A stretch of 36,455 nt of DNA from Heterotrichella gracilis. Its lineage: Eukaryota > Sar > Xanthophyceae > Tribonematales > Xanthonemataceae. Position 1 is the first letter of the stretch, and each line of letters starts with the position of its first letter. The stretch is from positions 1 to 36,455 of the forward strand of contig JAULBX010027518.1 in the NCBI GenBank assembly GCA_032358255.1, in the 5' to 3' direction. The notes beneath the pieces were generated by a model, which had not been told where the DNA came from, did not search any database, and was given only the letters and a program-made list of their open reading frames with translations. The position numbers and the translations under genes are program-made. Positions 34,069-36,455 of the stretch are shown piece after piece.

Positions 34069-35914
34069 AATTTGAAGACAACACATTTGAAGCGGCACAA
34101 AACACGCGATGGCGTGTCACTTTTCTACAATAAATGCTATTATATTCAACTGATTACTGACGCAAAAAGACAACAGCCACACTCATTTACATGAGAAAGC
34201 CCAAATTATAGCTTGTAAGGTAAACCCTACTTCCTTCACCACTAAGAAATAAACTTTGAGGTTTCAATTGGACAGATAATAATCAAATTTACAAGATTTA
34301 CAAGATTTTATTTGACTGTCACATTCGGGGAGCCACCCCGTGCTCGCGAGACTGTTGGAGGCGCTTAAAGAAGTCACCCTGCTCACTAAAAAGTCTGTGA
34401 ATTAGTTATAGATTATCTATGTAACCTGATGTAACATGAATATTGTACTAAATATCATTGATTGTAGTTTGCACCTACGCACTCCAGAAAAGGGGGGGTA
34501 ATTGTGTATTTACGTGATTTATTTGTGGCGCACCCGTCCTGACACCCAGCCCGGAGATCCCTACATCATTCTAACGTTTGATGAACGCAACATCCCACCC
34601 TACAATTCTAGATTTACCGGCCTTGTTGGATGAACAGGGTAACCAAGGGTCACTATGTGCACACCACAAATACCAGAAGTACCCTAGGGCTTCAATCTAG
34701 GGCCTCTAAACCAAGTGCCGCTATGAACCGACCATTAACCCACCCAAGACTACTGAGACTTTCTCAACCCACCTTGCCACCCCTGCTCGCTGAACGCTCG
34801 ATGGTTCCAATTGCACCCGTCCAAAAGCAGTAAACGTGTACCATCCACTGGGTACGGCTTGGCTCCTTGCGGATGCAGGCACTTGCCACTGGCAATGTGC
34901 TGTATGCCCCCGCTCTCCAACAGCCTGAACTTGGAATGCTCTGGCAGAGGGGTGCAATCGGAGGATAGGACCAGCACTGGTTCAATGGCAGGGTCCTCGG
35001 GAGCGGCCGCGGCTGGCCTGGCGCACTTGCCGCTGGACACGTGCTGCAGGGCACCTGCGCTGGTAGCAGAGATTTAGATTTGAATTTCTATTGCACAGGT
35101 GGAAATAAAGTTAAATATAGTAAATTTAGTGGAATTACAGGAATTTGAAACAGAAATTCCAGTGATTAATCTGACAGTAAAAGACGGCTTTTTTGAAAGT
35201 GTATCTTTATAATGTGTTATGCTAGATCGGGGGTTGTGTGTTGCTGTGTTGCGTTTATACACTTGACCGGGTGACAGTGGTACTTGTGGGTGGGATATGT
35301 CACAAACACAGCTGTAGGGTGCAGGGTTTTGGAGTTGAGACGCTGTCCGGGCTACGGTACCTGCTGCAGTCAGGACCACCACCTTCTCGGAGTCGTTGCA
35401 GTTGTGGTGTAGGACCAGGGCAGTGTTGTCCAGCGGGGCGGAGGTCCCTAGAGGTCCCTCCCTGCCAGGTTGTATGCACTTGCCGCTGCTGTGCTGCAGC
35501 ACTGAACCTGCACCACTTGATTCATGAACCACCCCTGGTGAAAAAAGGACTATTGTGGGATGCACACTGTGAAGGCAAGCATGTTGGCATACCCTGCAGA
35601 CTGTACGTGTCTAGGTAAAGATATCACTGTCAACAAGTGTCTCAGCACAATTATGGTGGTAATCTCGTTTGGGATGCACGGCACGATGGTTAAATATTAC
35701 CGTTGAAATACAGGTCTTGGACTCTATTTGAGACCTCAAGTGCATATGTTGAGGTCATGAACAGACTCAAGCTGTTCACGCTTATCAGGCGGGGCTTGCA
35801 AACTACGTCAGCCGTTCATTGCACCGTCGAGGAACACCGCCACCCAGCATACGTACCTGTGGATGCGGTGGTGGAGATCGCCAGTGACCAAAAAAGATAG
35901 TGCAACAGAGTCAT
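31601..35914 (-). CDS. Secreted/Golgi protein with three-repeat lectin-like domain fused to a DUF288-like glycosyltransferase domain
   Basis: Exons: 35914-35857, 35507-35361, 35054-34773, 33495-33325 and 32466-31601 (TGA), giving 507 residues. All four introns are phase 1. Exon 1 encodes a signal sequence (MTLLHYLFWSLAISTTAS). Residues 20-162 hold three repeats, each with an L/I-QH-(S)SGKC core, then a G/P-rich turn and a later conserved Cys; three such repeats are what one beta-trefoil lectin (ricin-B fold) needs. Residues 183-507 resemble the DUF288/STELLO-type glycosyltransferase fold: PITLIVMINKGF, GGYFMVGDDAVFDP with DD at 278-279, FYVPRRFAAQF and a late HPIK. I infer a carbohydrate-binding module that positions a Golgi or secreted transferase on glycans. 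The DUF288 name rests on memory of motifs; the exon model itself is well supported by phase. Confidence -1.
32428..32600 (-). repeat. Duplicated acceptor and 5' end of the lectin-glycosyltransferase exon 5
   Basis: The exon start (CACAG, then GLLLPNAAIKELVGI) at 32466 is echoed about 130 bases upstream, at 32596-32556, as CGCAG, then GLLLLAATKELGGIF. The acceptor is retained. Flanking intron sequence (GCATAGAAA.AGGGGT) is also repeated near 32475 and 32738. Confidence -1.
34033..34066. repeat. TA dinucleotide microsatellite
   Basis: About 16 TA units lie in an A/T-rich part of the long intron between exons 3 and 4 of the lectin-glycosyltransferase gene. No exon was seen in this 1.3-kb intron. 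Confidence -1.
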
Positions 35915-36455
35915 GGCAGGACTTCTTGGTCATTCAAACTGCCAAAGGACTTTCGCATGCATGCGTGCACACACATATGTGCGGCACGCATGCGCACAGA
36001 GTAGGCTAGGGTTGGGTCTACTATATGCCCAATACGCCTAGCGCAGTGCGTTTTCCTGTTGACCAGTGCCACAACTAGGCACAAAGTGTGTGCATCTTTT
36101 TGTGTGACCGCTTAGTGACTGGTCACGAAGTGGTGGCGGTGACAACCAGCCAAGTTTATGATAAAATAAAGTTTGTCACCATACCTTGAGCACAAGTCAT
36201 CAAAACACTCTGAACACAACCACTAACAATATAGCATCGATCATAACCAGCCACAGCCCATCATAACTTGGTCTGGTTGTGGCCAGCCCAGATTTACCAT
36301 TTGGACTTTGAGTCTGATTTTATATTTTATTTACTTTTATGTACAATATCTGACAATCAGTGTGTGAGGTACTTGAACAAGTGCACAAGTTGTTTTTGCG
36401 CAAATTATTAGGGGTCAGGAATTCAACCGCAAAGTTTATGATGTACAGTGAAGTG
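35915..36455. promoter_or_regulatory. 5' flank of the lectin-glycosyltransferase gene
   Basis: This is upstream of the minus-strand start codon and should contain its promoter and 5' UTR. It includes GCATGCATGCGTGCACACAC near 35957 and repeated AACCAGCC motifs (about 36144 and 36247). I see no further gene. Confidence -1.

Noticed and set aside
1..36455. tRNA, rRNA or transposable-element coding genes
   Set aside because: No cloverleaf, rRNA core or transposase/reverse transcriptase motif was noticed on reading both strands; a covariance-model search would be needed to exclude small RNAs.

Overview
This is a window of eukaryotic nuclear DNA. It holds intron-rich genes with GT-AG splice sites, a plastid-targeted tryptophan enzyme, Golgi-type glycosyltransferases and many short plant/green-algal telomere-like TTTAGGG/CCCTAAA stretches lying inside introns. 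I infer a green alga, most likely a flagellate; a prasinophyte of the Pyramimonas/Cymbomonas kind would fit, but nothing here fixes the genus. Gene models were assembled by hand from splice sites, reading phase and protein similarity known from memory. No alignment or RNA data were available.

Layout. (1) 1-8526, minus: a BAG6/Scythe-like ubiquitin-domain protein of at least 15 exons, running off the left edge through a 117-bp tandem repeat. (2) 9140-10665, plus: a small unrecognised gene divergent from gene 1, with a reading-frame problem at a T-run. (3) 11664-14119, minus: a five-exon, 379-residue protein resembling protein phosphatase 1 regulatory subunit 36. (4) 15069-19993, plus: a complete eight-exon indole-3-glycerol-phosphate synthase with a transit peptide and all expected catalytic residues. 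(5) 21096-25701, plus: a seven-exon, 376-residue nucleotide-diphospho-sugar transferase of GT77/PF03407 type. (6) 27792-29731, minus: the C-terminal half of a fringe/DUF604-like glycosyltransferase with a frameshift and a splice-phase mismatch. (7) 31601-35914, minus: a five-exon, 507-residue secretory protein with three lectin-like repeats followed by a glycosyltransferase-like domain; its four introns are all phase 1.

The most striking property is not a gene. In at least five of the seven genes, exon-intron boundaries have been tandemly duplicated. Imperfect copies of an exon's last (or first) 20-90 bases, usually with a working-looking GT or AG, lie in the adjacent intron, often next to telomere-like repeats. 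The synthase gene shows this at almost every exon. One copy in the BAG6-like gene (3016-3057) is a 14-codon, phase 0-0 segment with its own acceptor and donor, so it looks like a nascent exon. This suggests a process of intron growth and exon birth by splice-site-spanning duplication associated with interstitial telomeric DNA.

The genes do not form a pathway. Three of the seven encode probable secretory-pathway sugar transferases; the others serve protein quality control, possible phosphatase regulation and plastid tryptophan synthesis.
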